64,000 nucleotides of DNA, from NCBI RefSeq assembly GCF_020165985.1, contig NZ_JAIUKZ010000018.1, positions 248,001 through 312,000 on the forward strand, given 5' to 3'. Of the stretch, positions 39,184 to 50,534 are shown one piece after another. The position numbers were made by a program, and so were the translations under genes. Below the pieces are notes generated by a model that worked only from the letters and a program-made list of their open reading frames with translations, was not told where the DNA came from and searched no databases. Source of the DNA: Bacillus sp. RAR_GA_16 (GTDB lineage: Bacteria; Bacillota; Bacilli; Bacillales; Guptibacillaceae). The stretch's first letter is position 1. Each line of letters begins with the position of its first letter.

Positions 39184-40803
39184 TTAGTTCATTTGTGTTA
39201 AAAGCTCCTGGATTGTCTCATTTAAGTCGTTTATTGAAACTTCCATAGACTCACCAGTATCTCTTCGCTTTACTTCGACTATCTCTTCGTTCGCTTTCTT
39301 ACCTACAATCACTCTGATCGGAAGTCCGATGAGGTCCGCATCTTTAAACTTAACGCCCGCACGTTCTTTACGATCATCGTAAAGAACATCATAGCGCTCA
39401 TTACGTAATGTATCATATAGGCGATCAGATAAAGCGGTCTGCTCATCATCTTTTACGTTAATCGTAATCAAGTGAACATGAAACGGAGTGACAGCTAATG
39501 GCCATCTTAGTCCATTGTCATCTGCGTTTTGTTCCGCAATCGCCGCAAGTGTTCTTGAGACACCAATTCCATAGCAGCCCATGATCATCGGTTTCGCTTT
39601 CCCGCCTTCATCGAGGTAAGAAGCTCCCATGGTTTCACTATATTTGGTACCCAGTTTAAAGACCTGTCCAATTTCAATGCCTTCTGCAAATACGATTGTC
39701 CCGTTCCCATCAGGAGATGGATCTCCTTCTTGGATAAAGCGAAGATCTTCGTACCGTTCAATGGTAAGATCACGCTCAGGGTTAACATTTTGATAAGCAT
39801 GCTTACCGGTTAATGTGCCATTTACAATCGAACGAACGGCTTGATCCGCTATAATCTTGCCTGTAAATGTATTCGCATCTACTTCTTCATTTATTTCTTC
39901 AACCATGTCTGTGCCATAAAGATTCTTTACCTTAATGTCATTTAGTTGATGATCGCCTCTAACGAGAACAAGAATCGTTTCCTCTTGTACTTTAAGAAGC
40001 GTAGCATGAATTTGGCGATCAGGTGAAGCCTCACCTTCCCCTTTCGTTAAAGGAGCTTCTGGCTCATCTGTTTTGTTATAGGTAACGTGAACTTCTGCCA
40101 TTTCAATATTGGCTGCATAATCAGAAGAGTCACTGTATGCAATTGTATCTTCTCCAACGCTAGAAAGAGCCATAAATTCTTCAGTATCTTTACCACCCAT
40201 GGCTCCTGAGTCAGCTACAACCGGGCGGAAGTTTAAACCAAGAGTAGTGAAGATACGACTATACGCGCTATGCATCGTTTGATAGGCCTCATCAAGCTGT
40301 TCATCCGAAGAATGGAAAGAGTAGGCATCTTTCATAATGAACTCTCTTCCTCGTAGCAATCCAAAACGTGGACGACGCTCATCGCGATACTTTGTTTGGA
40401 TTTGGTATAACGTGACAGGCAACTGTTTGTACGACTTTAGTTCATCACGTACAAGACTTGTAATTAATTCCTCGTGAGTAGCACCTAGCGCGAATGGTCT
40501 ACCGTGACGGTCTTTTAGTCGCATTAATTCAGGTCCGTAAACATCCCAACGTCCAGTTTCTTGCCATAATTCTGCCGGCTGAATGGCTGGCATTAAAAGC
40601 TCCTGTGCGCCAACATTATCAAGCTCTTTTCGAATCACTTCTTCGATTTTCATTAATACTTTTTTGCCTAATGGAAGGTAAGAATAAATACCAGACGCAT
40701 TTTGACGCATAAAACCCGCTCGGACAAGGAGCTGATGACTTTTAATTTCTGCATCAGCTGGATTGTCACGAAGGGTTGGATTAAAGTATTTTGATTGTTT
40801 CAT
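39184..40803 (-). CDS. proS: Prolyl-tRNA synthetase (bacterial type), with a shortened editing domain
   Basis: This class II synthetase charges tRNA-Pro. The 539-residue protein has motif 2 ([25 protein letters not shown]), motif 3 ([13 protein letters not shown]) and the C-terminal anticodon-binding domain. The editing insertion between motifs 2 and 3 seems shorter than in B. subtilis by about 20 residues, and the position that carries the editing lysine there aligns with alanine in QIHATLLK. This could weaken removal of Ala-tRNA-Pro. The start is ATG 40803 after TGAGGTG. It follows rseP with about 40 bases between. Confidence 0.94.
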   Translation of the reverse strand: MKQSKYFNPTLRDNPADAEIKSHQLLVRAGFMRQNASGIYSYLPLGKKVLMKIEEVIRKELDNVGAQELLMPAIQPAELWQETGRWDVYGPELMRLKDRHGRPFALGATHEELITSLVRDELKSYKQLPVTLYQIQTKYRDERRPRFGLLRGREFIMKDAYSFHSSDEQLDEAYQTMHSAYSRIFTTLGLNFRPVVADSGAMGGKDTEEFMALSSVGEDTIAYSDSSDYAANIEMAEVHVTYNKTDEPEAPLTKGEGEASPDRQIHATLLKVQEETILVLVRGDHQLNDIKVKNLYGTDMVEEINEEVDANTFTGKIIADQAVRSIVNGTLTGKHAYQNVNPERDLTIERYEDLRFIQEGDPSPDGNGTIVFAEGIEIGQVFKLGTKYSETMGASYLDEGGKAKPMIMGCYGIGVSRTLAAIAEQNADDNGLRWPLAVTPFHVHLITINVKDDEQTALSDRLYDTLRNERYDVLYDDRKERAGVKFKDADLIGLPIRVIVGKKANEEIVEVKRRDTGESMEVSINDLNETIQELLTQMN

Positions 40804-40844
40804 CTCCTGCACCTCATTTCATTCTTAAACGGGTCCCGTCGCTC

Positions 40845-42098
40845 TTATAAAAAGAAGCGCTGGATGTCATTCCATGTTACGACTAACATCAGTAACATGA
40901 GGAACGAAAAGCCAATAAAGTGGACAAGGCTTTCCTTTTGGGGATCGATAGGCTTTCCTCGTAACGCTTCAACACCAATAAAGAGAAGTCTCCCTCCATC
41001 TAGTGCCGGAAGCGGCAATAGATTAAAGATTCCAAGATTTATACTCAAGAAGCCAGCCCATCTCATTAAGACATAAAGACCGCCTGAAGCTGCTTCTTCC
41101 GTGTAACTATAAATACCTACTGGTCCTGAAAAAGCATCAATGGAAAGTTGGCCGGTAACAAGTTGCCCAAGTCCCACAAAGATCGCCTTCCCAAATTCAT
41201 AGGTTGAGGTAAATCCAAAGACAATCGAATCTAAGAAGTTCACCTGATATTCAGGTGCTACACCAATTCGACCGACTGACTGGTTCTCTGATAGCTCTTG
41301 TTTCTCAGGCGTAATGGATAAAGAAACATTTTCTCCATTTCGATCGACGTTAAAACCAAGCTGAGTGTTAGCATTTTCTTGAATGATCGAAGTCATTTGA
41401 TTCCAACCCGTTATTTCAGTCCCATTGATTTCAGTAATGACATCACCATTGATCATGCCTGCTTGTTCAGCGGGACTGCCATCAACGACTTCTTTCACTT
41501 GATTCGTCGGTGTTCCCTGTAATAAACCAAGCGCAATAAAAATAACGATTGCTAACAAAAAGTTCATAACCGGACCAGCAAAAATAGCCAGGAAACGATC
41601 CCAAAGCGATTTCGATCCAAATTGACGATCGTATGGTGCAATTTGAAACTCAGAACCGTCCATTACATAATGGGAAGTCTCATCAATCTGGTAAACAACC
41701 GCTGGTTCATCTTCTCCTTCATATCCTTTAATATAAAGTCCGCGCTCGAGATCCGCTTCTTCAACTGTTACATCTTTAAGATTAGGATAAGCAGATTTTT
41801 GGTTAATTACAATCTTTTCCACTTTGTTTTCAGCGTTGAAGAGAAGACCGACTCGTTGGCCAGGTTTCAATTCAATCATTTCAGGATCTTCGCCCGCCAT
41901 CCGGACAAATCCACCAAGAGGAAGAAGTCTGATTGTGTAAACCGTCTCCCCTTTTTTAAATGTGAAGATTTTTGGTCCGAAGCCTATTGCGAATTCTCGA
42001 CACAGGATCCCCGCACGTTTTGCGAGAAGCAAGTGACCCAATTCATGGATAAAAACAAGTGCTCCGAATATGATAATGATCGAAATCACAGTGTTCAT
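40845..42098 (-). CDS. rseP: Site-2 intramembrane zinc protease RseP/RasP
   Basis: RasP cuts membrane-embedded substrates such as anti-sigma factors and signal peptide remnants. The 417-residue protein has HELGH (18-22) in the first transmembrane segment, a PDZ domain in the middle (about 180-260, GSPAEQAGMINGDVITEING) and the NLLPLPALDGG motif near the C-terminus (about 358-368). ATG 42098 is preferred; a GTG six bases upstream sits too close to the AGGTGG ribosome-binding site. Confidence 0.95.
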   Translation of the reverse strand: MNTVISIIIIFGALVFIHELGHLLLAKRAGILCREFAIGFGPKIFTFKKGETVYTIRLLPLGGFVRMAGEDPEMIELKPGQRVGLLFNAENKVEKIVINQKSAYPNLKDVTVEEADLERGLYIKGYEGEDEPAVVYQIDETSHYVMDGSEFQIAPYDRQFGSKSLWDRFLAIFAGPVMNFLLAIVIFIALGLLQGTPTNQVKEVVDGSPAEQAGMINGDVITEINGTEITGWNQMTSIIQENANTQLGFNVDRNGENVSLSITPEKQELSENQSVGRIGVAPEYQVNFLDSIVFGFTSTYEFGKAIFVGLGQLVTGQLSIDAFSGPVGIYSYTEEAASGGLYVLMRWAGFLSINLGIFNLLPLPALDGGRLLFIGVEALRGKPIDPQKESLVHFIGFSFLMLLMLVVTWNDIQRFFL

Positions 42099-42113
42099 AT
42101 TCACTTACCACCT

Positions 42114-43262
42114 TTATTTTATTAATGACTGAACTCGTAATCTTGTTTCAGAATCAACCGCAAGGATTTCTTCAAGCGACGCATTTTGAATAATTTCATG
42201 CTTCTCCATCGCTCTTTCTACGAGCTCTTCGATCGTTAAGAAATCGATCTTACCCTCTAGAAATGCTGCAACGGCTGTTTCATTTGCTGCATTTAACACG
42301 GCTGGAAGAGAACCTCCAGCACGACCAGCTTCATAAGCCAGCTTCAATGCACGAAAGCGGTCAAAATCAACTTTCTCAAAATGTAATTGACCGACTTCCC
42401 ATAAGTTTAACCGTTTTGCATTTCTGATTTCAAGTCGATCAGGATAGCTAAGTGCATATTGAATTGGAATTCGCATATCCGGAGTACCTAGATGCGCCAT
42501 GACGCTTCCGTCTATGTACTCTACCATTGAATGAATAATACTTTCTTTGTGAAGCAATACATCAATTTGATCATATGGCGTACCAAACAACCAATGCGCT
42601 TCAATTACTTCAAGCCCCTTATTCATCATTGTAGCTGAGTCAATTGTAATCTTTGCTCCCATTGACCAGTTAGGATGATTGAGGGCATCCTTTACACTAA
42701 CACCCACTAGTTCTTCGCGTTTTTTATCGCGAAAGCTTCCACCTGATGCAGTCAATATAAGCCGTTCCATCTGATCCTGCTTTTCCCCATTCAAACACTG
42801 GAATAGTGCTGAATGCTCACTATCTACTGGCAAAAGGGCAGATCCATGTTTTTTGGCAGCTTCCGTTACAAGGTGACCTGCTGTAACTAGCGTTTCTTTA
42901 TTTGCAATCGCAATCGTTTTTCCTTGTTCAATTGCTGATAGAGTCGGAGAAAGTCCGATACTTCCAAGAATCGCATTAACGAGAACGGTTGATTCATGAT
43001 GGCAGGCTACTTCTAATAATCCTTCCTCACCATAGACAATTTTCGTTTTTCTTGAGATGGTTCTTCTGAGCGATTCTGCATCTTCTTTCTTTTGGACAGA
43101 TAATAACTTCGGCTTAAATTCCTCTGCTATTTCCACCGCTTTCTTTACATTTTTCCCTACTGAAACCGCTACTAGAGAAAACATGTCAGGATGCATTCTC
43201 ACAATATCGAGGGTTTGAACACCGATAGAACCAGATGCTCCGAGTAAGCTAATTTTCTTCAA
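42114..43262 (-). CDS. dxr: 1-deoxy-D-xylulose 5-phosphate reductoisomerase
   Basis: Dxr converts DXP to MEP, the committed step of the non-mevalonate isoprenoid pathway. The 382-residue protein begins [19 protein letters not shown] with the NADPH-binding loop, has the [11 protein letters not shown] metal-binding region (about 148-158) and the [10 protein letters not shown] segment. It lies between cdsA and rseP, as in B. subtilis. Confidence 0.97.
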   Translation of the reverse strand: MKKISLLGASGSIGVQTLDIVRMHPDMFSLVAVSVGKNVKKAVEIAEEFKPKLLSVQKKEDAESLRRTISRKTKIVYGEEGLLEVACHHESTVLVNAILGSIGLSPTLSAIEQGKTIAIANKETLVTAGHLVTEAAKKHGSALLPVDSEHSALFQCLNGEKQDQMERLILTASGGSFRDKKREELVGVSVKDALNHPNWSMGAKITIDSATMMNKGLEVIEAHWLFGTPYDQIDVLLHKESIIHSMVEYIDGSVMAHLGTPDMRIPIQYALSYPDRLEIRNAKRLNLWEVGQLHFEKVDFDRFRALKLAYEAGRAGGSLPAVLNAANETAVAAFLEGKIDFLTIEELVERAMEKHEIIQNASLEEILAVDSETRLRVQSLIK

Positions 43263-43294
43263 ACGAACCGTTCCTCCAATCCACTCTGTTTCGG

Positions 43295-44101
43295 CTAAAC
43301 CAGGTTAAGTAAATGCAGAAGGGGGAGAACGAATATGAGACTATCAAATCGATCAAGTATCCCTCCGTGTCCTGGTAAGATACTGCCTGAATCTTTCACT
43401 CCATAATGACGCTTAAAGGCAGATTCAACAAGGTCACCAATCTGTCCAAAAACAGAAGTTAACACTGATACAATCAGAACGACAATCATGGAATCATATA
43501 CAGGATAGATCAATTGGAAAACAACTCCAACAATTACTGCCATCACCACTCCGCCAACCGCACCTTCTACTGTTTTGTTTGGTGAAATGTGTGGCCAGAG
43601 TTTTTTCTTACCGAGTGATCGTCCCACAAAATAGGCTCCAGAATCAGACGCCCATATTAAAAAGATAATAAAAAACAAATGGATCATGCCATCTAAATTA
43701 CTTTCACCTAAATATCTTGTAGCTGTGAAGTAATAGAAACCTAAACCTACATAGAGTGATGCCATCATAATAAAAGAGCTTTCATCAAAGCTGTACTTAT
43801 TTTTCGTTAAGACTGTCATTGCAAGTAAAATGAGCAATCCGAAGAATAAGAGATCGATTTTAGTAAATACAGATGATGTTATTGAAGCAATCCAGTCATC
43901 AGGCATGACAAGAATCCACGTTCCAACGATGGCAAGTAATCCAGGAAGCGAAACCAATGTGATTTTCTTCATTAGTAACAGTTCCACCATTCCGATAGTG
44001 GCAACTAACGCCATTAACAGAATGAATGGCCAGTCTCCTACAACAATCATTCCTAACAAGAGGGCGCCAAAAATCACACCCGTAATAACACGTTGTTTCA
44101 T
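43295..44101 (-). CDS. cdsA: Phosphatidate cytidylyltransferase
   Basis: CdsA makes CDP-diacylglycerol, the substrate of PgsA encoded at the other end of the window. The 268-residue membrane protein has about eight hydrophobic segments and the C-terminal CDP-DAG synthase signature [14 protein letters not shown] with [14 protein letters not shown]. It is 21 bases downstream of uppS. Confidence 0.96.
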   Translation of the reverse strand: MKQRVITGVIFGALLLGMIVVGDWPFILLMALVATIGMVELLLMKKITLVSLPGLLAIVGTWILVMPDDWIASITSSVFTKIDLLFFGLLILLAMTVLTKNKYSFDESSFIMMASLYVGLGFYYFTATRYLGESNLDGMIHLFFIIFLIWASDSGAYFVGRSLGKKKLWPHISPNKTVEGAVGGVVMAVIVGVVFQLIYPVYDSMIVVLIVSVLTSVFGQIGDLVESAFKRHYGVKDSGSILPGHGGILDRFDSLIFVLPLLHLLNLV

Positions 44102-44122
44102 TACGTTAATGTCCTCCTACAC

Positions 44123-44890
44123 TTACACCCCGCCGTAACGTCTTCCTCTACGCTGATATTCCTGCACGGCCTCAAGAAAATGGTGCTCTGTGAAATCTGG
44201 CCAAAGAACTTCTGTAAACCAAAGTTCTGTATAAGCCAACTGCCAGAGCATAAAGTTACTTAAGCGAATTTCTCCGCTTGTCCGTATAAGTAAATCCGGA
44301 TCCGGGTATTGACTGCTGAGTAAATAGGAAGAAATTTTTTCTTCCGTAATCTCTTCTTCCGTCAGTATCCCCTTTTTCACGTCACTTAATAACCGCTGCA
44401 TCGCTGTTTTCATTTCATGACGACTGCCATAATTGAGTGCGAAATTAAGAATTAACCCGGTATTGTCTTTCGTTTCATTCACTGCCTTACTAATGGCTTT
44501 GAACGTGTGGGGGGGTAGCTGCTCTCGTTCTCCCATTATTCGTACTTGGACGTTCTGCTCAATTAATTCAGGCAGATGACTAAGCAAAAATTGTTCTGGG
44601 AGCTTCATCAAAAAGTCTACTTCCTCTTTCGGTCGCTTCCAATTTTCAGTTGAAAAAGCATAAAGGGTTAAGTATTGTACACCTAAGTCATTTGCTTTTC
44701 GAACAATCTTCTTTACAACCTTCACACCCTCACGGTGGCCAGCCACACGTGGGAGACCTCGCTTCTTGGCCCAGCGTCCATTGCCATCCATAATGATCGC
44801 AATATGCCCTGGGATATTAGCAGATGTGTTAATTTCTAATTGTTCCTCATCTTCATTCTTTCTCATCCAGTTCGAGAACTTCCCAAGCAT
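44123..44890 (-). CDS. uppS: Undecaprenyl pyrophosphate synthase
   Basis: UppS is a cis-prenyltransferase producing the C55 lipid carrier for wall synthesis. The 255-residue protein has the DGNGRWA catalytic motif with D35, the GHREG segment, and the C-terminal DLLIRTSGEIRLSNFMLWQ and ELWFTEVLWPDF motifs. First gene of the uppS-cdsA-dxr-rseP-proS group; the frr terminator lies just upstream. Confidence 0.96.
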   Translation of the reverse strand: MLGKFSNWMRKNEDEEQLEINTSANIPGHIAIIMDGNGRWAKKRGLPRVAGHREGVKVVKKIVRKANDLGVQYLTLYAFSTENWKRPKEEVDFLMKLPEQFLLSHLPELIEQNVQVRIMGEREQLPPHTFKAISKAVNETKDNTGLILNFALNYGSRHEMKTAMQRLLSDVKKGILTEEEITEEKISSYLLSSQYPDPDLLIRTSGEIRLSNFMLWQLAYTELWFTEVLWPDFTEHHFLEAVQEYQRRGRRYGGV

Positions 44891-44927
44891 TGCAAATCCT
44901 CCATTGTGTCACTTACTTAACAAAAAA

Positions 44928-44949
44928 ACCCCCTGTGGGAAAAGAGGGT
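44928..44949 (-). terminator. Terminator after frr
   Basis: A 6-bp stem (44928-44933 with 44944-44949; one G-U) and 10-base loop is followed by seven Ts on the minus strand. Confidence 0.65.
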
Positions 44950-44981
44950 CCTTTTATTATCTTATTTTACATGTTATTGAA

Positions 44982-45539
44982 TTAGACTGCCATGATTTCT
45001 TTTTCTTTATCTGCAGCAATACTGTCAGCTTCAGCTACATATTTGTCAGTAAGCTTCTGAACATCGTCGTTTCCGCGGCGAAGTTCATCTTCAGTGATGT
45101 CGCCATCTTTTTCTTGTTTCTTCAACTCATCATTTGCATCTCGGCGAATGTTACGGATAACCACTTTGCCTTCTTCAGCATATTTCTTAACGAGTTTCAC
45201 AAGATCTTTACGACGCTCTTCCGTAAGGGCAGGAATTGTAAGACGAATCACATTTCCATCATTAGAAGGTGTAAGGCCAAGATCAGATTTAAGAATAGCT
45301 TTTTCGATATCGCCAATGGCAGTTTTATCGTAAGGTTGGATCAATAGCATGCGCGCTTCTGGAACTGAAACACCAGCAAGCTGGTTAACAGGTGTTGGAG
45401 CACCGTAGTAATCCACTTGAACTTTATCAAGTAAAGACGCATTCGCTCTTCCTGCTCGTAGCGTTGCCAGCTCACGCTTTAAGCTTGAGATTCCATTCTG
45501 CATACGTTCTTCAGCGTTTTTCAAGATTTCTTTCGTCAT
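44982..45539 (-). CDS. frr: Ribosome recycling factor
   Basis: RRF splits post-termination ribosomes with EF-G. The 185-residue protein begins [28 protein letters not shown] and contains [11 protein letters not shown], both diagnostic. Length is typical. It begins one base after the end of pyrH, so expression is coupled to that gene. Confidence 0.97.
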   Translation of the reverse strand: MTKEILKNAEERMQNGISSLKRELATLRAGRANASLLDKVQVDYYGAPTPVNQLAGVSVPEARMLLIQPYDKTAIGDIEKAILKSDLGLTPSNDGNVIRLTIPALTEERRKDLVKLVKKYAEEGKVVIRNIRRDANDELKKQEKDGDITEDELRRGNDDVQKLTDKYVAEADSIAADKEKEIMAV

Positions 45540-45540
45540 C

Positions 45541-46267
<727 letters not shown>

Positions 46268-46308
46268 TTTAACCCTCCAGCATGTTTATCAGTATTTGTT
46301 CTTGAAAA

Positions 46309-46333
46309 ATAGGGAACACAGCGTGTTCCCTAT
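46309..46333 (-). terminator. Terminator after tsf
   Basis: A perfect 11-bp stem (46309-46319 with 46323-46333) with a 3-base loop and TTTTC tail on the minus strand, 8 bases after the tsf stop. pyrH must rely on read-through or its own promoter. Confidence 0.82.
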
Positions 46334-46340
46334 CATTGTT

Positions 46341-47222
46341 TTACTTCTTCACTTGAGACATAACTTCTTCAGCGAAGTTATCTTCACGTTTCTCCATGCC
46401 TTCGCCAACTTCGTAGCGGATGAAGCCTTTTACAGTAGCGCCTTTAGACTCTACATATTTCCCTACTTTTTGATCAGTGTCTTTAACAAACGGCTGATCA
46501 ACAAGAGAAATTTCTTCGAAGAATTTGTTAATACGTCCTTCTACCATTTTCTCAACAATTTTCTCTGGCTTACCTTCGTTTAAAGCTTGTTGCTTAAGTA
46601 CTTCGCGCTCGCGCTCAACTTCTTCAGCTGGAACAGCATCACGAGATACGAAACGAGGGTTGACAGCAGCTGTGTGCATTGCTACGTCTTTTGCTACTTC
46701 TTCGTCCGTTGTTCCTTCGAGAAGTGTTAGAACGCCAATACGTCCACCCATGTGAAGGTATGCACCGAATGCATCTGCATCAGTTTTCTCAACAATTTGG
46801 AAGCGACGAAGAGAAATTTTCTCACCGATTTTAGCAATCGCATTGTTTAAGAATTCTGTAACAGTTTGTCCGTTCTCCATTTTGCTTTCAAGAGCTGCAT
46901 CAACAGACTCTGGGTTAGCTTGAAGAAGGTGATGTGCAATGTCGTTGATTAACGTAGTGAAGCTTTCGTTCTTAGCGACAAAGTCAGTTTCTGAGTTAAT
47001 TTCAGCGATAACTGCTTTATTCCCTTCAACTGCGATGCTAGCAAGACCTTCAGCTGCTACGCGGTCAGCCTTCTTAGCTGCTTTAGAAATCCCTTTCTCA
47101 CGAAGCCAGTCAATCGCTTTGTCCATGTCACCATCGTTTTCTGTTAGTGCTTTTTTGCAATCCATCATACCTGCACCAGTTTGTGCACGCAATTCTTTTA
47201 CCATTTGAGCTGTTACTGCCAT
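46341..47222 (-). CDS. tsf: Elongation factor Ts
   Basis: EF-Ts exchanges nucleotide on EF-Tu. The 293-residue protein has the N-terminal UBA-like domain ([18 protein letters not shown]), the [10 protein letters not shown] motif near 78-87, and the dimerisation core. Length equals that of B. subtilis. It follows rpsB, separated by a hairpin terminator. Confidence 0.97.
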   Translation of the reverse strand: MAVTAQMVKELRAQTGAGMMDCKKALTENDGDMDKAIDWLREKGISKAAKKADRVAAEGLASIAVEGNKAVIAEINSETDFVAKNESFTTLINDIAHHLLQANPESVDAALESKMENGQTVTEFLNNAIAKIGEKISLRRFQIVEKTDADAFGAYLHMGGRIGVLTLLEGTTDEEVAKDVAMHTAAVNPRFVSRDAVPAEEVEREREVLKQQALNEGKPEKIVEKMVEGRINKFFEEISLVDQPFVKDTDQKVGKYVESKGATVKGFIRYEVGEGMEKREDNFAEEVMSQVKK

Positions 47223-47277
47223 TAGTAATTCCTCCTTGAATTATGATATGTAACCATACCCTTTTGGGTTAAAAAAA

Positions 47278-47311
47278 GGTGATAAAGGGGTTAGAGTTCC
47301 CCTTTATCACC
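47278..47311 (-). terminator. Terminator between rpsB and tsf
   Basis: A perfect 13-bp stem (47278-47290 with 47299-47311), 8-base loop and seven Ts on the minus strand, 12 bases after the rpsB stop. tsf probably depends on read-through. Confidence 0.82.
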
Positions 47312-47322
47312 CCTTTGTGTTC

Positions 47323-48054
47323 TTATACAGATGTCTCTTCAGTTTCTACCGCTTCAACTTCTGCTTCTTCTTCTACTTTGCTAACTTCGATCACAGCGTC
47401 AGCCATTTTAGCAGTTAGAAGTTTCACAGCGCGGATTGCATCGTCGTTACCAGGGATAATATAGTCGATCTCATCTGGATCACAGTTTGTATCCACGATC
47501 GCAACGATAGGGATATTAAGCTTACGAGCCTCAGCAATAGCGATACGCTCTTTACGAGGGTCGATTACGAACAATGCGTCTGGAACGCCGTTCATATCTT
47601 TAATACCACCAAGGAATCTTTCAAGGCGATCCATTTCTTTTTTAAGAAGGATAACTTCTTTCTTAGGTAGTACTTCGAAAGTACCGTCTTCTTCCATCTT
47701 TTCAAGGCTCTTCAGGCGGTTAATACGCTTTTGAATTGTTTCAAAGTTTGTAAGTGTTCCACCCAACCAGCGTTGGTTGATGTAGTATTGACCAGCACGG
47801 ATCGCTTCATCCTTAACGGAATCTTGCGCTTGCTTTTTAGTACCGACGAAAAGAACTTTACCACCGTCCTGAGCGATGTCACGAACGAAGTTATAAGCTT
47901 CTTCGACTTTCTTCACTGTTTTTTGAAGGTCGATAATGTAGATACCGTTTCTTTCAGTGAAGATATAAGGTTTCATTTTTGGGTTCCAACGACGAGTCTG
48001 GTGACCGAAGTGTACCCCAGCTTCAAGAAGCTGTTTCATAGAGATTACTGCCAT
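47323..48054 (-). CDS. rpsB: 30S ribosomal protein S2
   Basis: The 243-residue protein begins [19 protein letters not shown] with the S2 signature and has the [15 protein letters not shown] region near 150. The acidic C-terminal tail is typical of Bacillus. ATG 48054 follows TTAGGAGGAAC. Upstream is a well-formed promoter with a palindrome in its spacer and a roughly 110-base leader, which probably carries an autoregulatory structure. In B. subtilis the fla/che operon precedes rpsB; here it is directly downstream of codY. Confidence 0.96.
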   Translation of the reverse strand: MAVISMKQLLEAGVHFGHQTRRWNPKMKPYIFTERNGIYIIDLQKTVKKVEEAYNFVRDIAQDGGKVLFVGTKKQAQDSVKDEAIRAGQYYINQRWLGGTLTNFETIQKRINRLKSLEKMEEDGTFEVLPKKEVILLKKEMDRLERFLGGIKDMNGVPDALFVIDPRKERIAIAEARKLNIPIVAIVDTNCDPDEIDYIIPGNDDAIRAVKLLTAKMADAVIEVSKVEEEAEVEAVETEETSV

Positions 48055-48169
48055 GATTGTGTTCCTCCTAATGGTTTTTTTATCCTCCGCTTGCATCTAT
48101 TTCGGAAAAAACTGCGTCTGCAGCACCACTTTCCAAATCAACAAGCGTGTGTGATTAACACCGTTGATT

Positions 48170-48198
48170 AATATATCACATCATGTGATAAGTCGCAA
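48170..48198 (-). promoter_or_regulatory. Candidate sigma-A promoter for rpsB with a spacer palindrome
   Basis: The minus strand reads TTGCGA (48193-48198), a 17-base spacer, TATATT (48170-48175). A perfect inverted repeat, TATCACAT-G-ATGTGATA (48174-48190), fills the spacer and overlaps the -10 by two bases. The position fits an operator, though no binding protein is known to me. Confidence 0.6.
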
Positions 48199-48276
48199 GT
48201 TTAAATCTTAAATTCCATGAATACCTATATAAACTCATTCTAATCGTTTATAAAAAGGAAGGATTCATTCGTTTAA

Positions 48277-48306
48277 AAACGCTCCGGAAGAGTTCCCGGA
48301 GCGTTT
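48277..48306 (-). terminator. Terminator after codY
   Basis: A perfect 11-bp stem (48277-48287 with 48296-48306) with an 8-base loop and short T-rich tail, 6 bases after the codY stop. Confidence 0.78.
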
Positions 48307-48312
48307 CATGAA

Positions 48313-49089
48313 TTACTGTGTCTTCAATTTTGAAAGTTCTACAAGAAACTTATCGTTAAGAACTTTAATGTAAGTTCCTTTCATTCCTAGAGAACGAGAC
48401 TCAATAACACCAGCACTCTCAAGCTTACGTAAAGCATTTACGATGACAGAGCGAGTGATTCCTACACGATCAGCAATTTTACTTGCGACTAGAAGGCCTT
48501 CATTTCCTTCAAGTTCTTCAAAAATATGCTCAATCGCTTCTAGTTCACTGTATGAAAGAGATGAGATCGCCATTTGAACGACCGCTTTGTTTCTTGCTTC
48601 TTCTTCGATTTCTTCGGCTTTCTCATGAAGAATTTCCATTCCCACTACTGTCGCACCGTATTCAGCTAACAAAAGATCATCATCAGAGAATGAATCGCTC
48701 AAACGTGAAAGGATGAGCGTACCTAGACGACTTCCTCCACCAACGATCGGCACGATTGTTGTAAGTCCTTTCTCGAAAAGATCGCGATTCTCTACTGGGA
48801 AAGCTGTGTACTCGCTTGTGATATCAAGGTTTGATGATGTTTCATTAATGCCAAAGAGGTTCTGAGTATATTCTTCAGGGAACTGACGCTCTGAGAACAT
48901 TTTCTTCATACGTTCATTTTCAATTTCTTGATTAATCGCAATTCCAAGTAGCTTTCCTCTGCGGCTTACCACATATACGTTTGCCATAATAACGTCACGT
49001 AGCGTTTCAGCCATATCTGTAAAGTTAACTGGCCCCTCTGATTTTTGTAGCATGCCATTAATTTTTCTCGTTTTTTCAAGTAAATTCAT
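48313..49089 (-). CDS. codY: GTP- and branched-chain amino acid-sensing repressor CodY
   Basis: CodY represses stationary-phase and nutrient-scavenging genes when GTP and isoleucine/valine/leucine are plentiful. The 258-residue protein has the N-terminal GAF ligand-binding domain (1-155) and a C-terminal winged helix-turn-helix (about 203-222, [21 protein letters not shown]). Length equals B. subtilis within one residue. Last gene of the codV-hslV-hslU-codY operon. The nup operon in this window is a plausible target. Confidence 0.97.
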   Translation of the reverse strand: MNLLEKTRKINGMLQKSEGPVNFTDMAETLRDVIMANVYVVSRRGKLLGIAINQEIENERMKKMFSERQFPEEYTQNLFGINETSSNLDITSEYTAFPVENRDLFEKGLTTIVPIVGGGSRLGTLILSRLSDSFSDDDLLLAEYGATVVGMEILHEKAEEIEEEARNKAVVQMAISSLSYSELEAIEHIFEELEGNEGLLVASKIADRVGITRSVIVNALRKLESAGVIESRSLGMKGTYIKVLNDKFLVELSKLKTQ

Positions 49090-49109
49090 GATTTATCCTC
49101 CTGTATGTA

Positions 49110-50504
49110 TTATAGGATGTATTGGCTGAGGTCCCGGTTCTTCGCAATAGAAGCTAACTTTTCCTCAACATACTCTGGTGTAATTGTAATGCTGTCTAGA
49201 TTAATGTCCGGTGCTTCGAATGAAAGATCTTCTAAAAGCTTTTCTAAAATTGTATGAAGTCTTCGAGCACCAATATTATCCGTGTCCTGATTCACTTCAG
49301 TAGCAATTGTAGCAATTTTAAGAATAGCATCGTCAGAAAATTCAACTTTAATACCTTCTGTTTCTAATAAAGCTGTATATTGCTTCACAAGAGCGTTATC
49401 AGGCTCTGTTAAAATCCGCTTAAAGTCATCTACTGTTAAGCTTGATAGCTCGACACGAATTGGGAAACGTCCCTGCAGCTCAGGAATGAGGTCTGACGGT
49501 TTTGACATATGAAATGCCCCTGCAGCCATAAACAAAATGTGATCTGTTTTAACAGGGCCATATTTTGTCGTCACTGTTGAACCTTCTACAATCGGTAAGA
49601 TGTCTCGTTGAACACCTTCTCTAGATACATCAGCTGATTGTTGACTTTTTCCAGCTACCTTGTCGATTTCATCAATGAAGATGATACCCGATTGTTCGGT
49701 CTTTGAAACAGCATCTTGCGCAACTTCGTCCATATCGACGAGTTTCGCTGCTTCATCTTGCGTTAACACTTTACGCGCTTCTGAGACTGGAAGCTTTCGT
49801 TTTTTCTTCTTTTTAGGCATGATATTTCCAAGCATATCCTGCATATTCATACCCATTTGCTCCATACCAGCGCCCTGGAACATATCCATCATGGAATTGT
49901 TTTGTTCTTCTACTTCCACAGTAATCATACGATCTTCTAGTTCACCAAGTGCAAGCTGTTGCGCTATTTGCTTCCGTCTCGATGCGATCGATTGATCTTC
50001 ACTAGCAGACTGATTAGCTGTTTCCTCTTGTCCTTGATTACCAAATAACATTTCAAGCGGATTCTTATATTGTGTTTGCTTTTTACTAGATGGAACGAGC
50101 AATTCCACAATGCGTTTGTTCGCATTTTCCTCCGCTTTGCCTTTCACCTGTTCCATTCGATCTTCTTTCACAAGTCGGATCGATGTTTCAACTAGATCTC
50201 GAACCATTGATTCTACATCTCGACCAACATAACCTACTTCAGTAAATTTTGTTGCTTCTACTTTAATAAACGGAGCATTGACAAGGCGAGCGAGTCGTCG
50301 TGCAATTTCCGTCTTACCTACTCCTGTTGGTCCGATCATCAAAATGTTTTTTGGATTAACTTCATCCTTCAGTTTGTCGCTCAAAAGGCCACGTCGGTAT
50401 CGATTTCTTAACGCCACGGCAACTGCCTTCTTTGCGTCATTCTGACCAACAATATACTGATCAAGTTTTTCAACAATTTGTCTCGGTGTTAATGGATTAG
50501 ACAT
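49110..50504 (-). CDS. hslU: HslU/ClpY ATPase subunit of the HslUV protease
   Basis: This AAA+ unfoldase feeds substrates to HslV. The 464-residue protein has Walker A GPTGVGKT (58-65), an inserted I domain (about 110-240, including a basic KKKKKRK stretch), Walker [10 protein letters not shown] and the sensor region [16 protein letters not shown]. It is 30 bases downstream of hslV and precedes codY. Confidence 0.97.
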   Translation of the reverse strand: MSNPLTPRQIVEKLDQYIVGQNDAKKAVAVALRNRYRRGLLSDKLKDEVNPKNILMIGPTGVGKTEIARRLARLVNAPFIKVEATKFTEVGYVGRDVESMVRDLVETSIRLVKEDRMEQVKGKAEENANKRIVELLVPSSKKQTQYKNPLEMLFGNQGQEETANQSASEDQSIASRRKQIAQQLALGELEDRMITVEVEEQNNSMMDMFQGAGMEQMGMNMQDMLGNIMPKKKKKRKLPVSEARKVLTQDEAAKLVDMDEVAQDAVSKTEQSGIIFIDEIDKVAGKSQQSADVSREGVQRDILPIVEGSTVTTKYGPVKTDHILFMAAGAFHMSKPSDLIPELQGRFPIRVELSSLTVDDFKRILTEPDNALVKQYTALLETEGIKVEFSDDAILKIATIATEVNQDTDNIGARRLHTILEKLLEDLSFEAPDINLDSITITPEYVEEKLASIAKNRDLSQYIL

Positions 50505-50534
50505 ACGATCTCCTCCAAAGATACATTTTATATA

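Noticed and set aside
40804-40844. T-box leader for proS
   Set aside because: Only 41 bases separate rseP and proS, too short for a T-box.
41622-42125. 167-codon frame antisense to rseP
   Set aside because: Shadow of the conserved gene, no support for translation.
44766-45347. 193-codon frame on the plus strand across uppS and frr
   Set aside because: Lies opposite two well-established genes and crosses the frr terminator; the translation is low-complexity hydrophobic and unlike any known protein.
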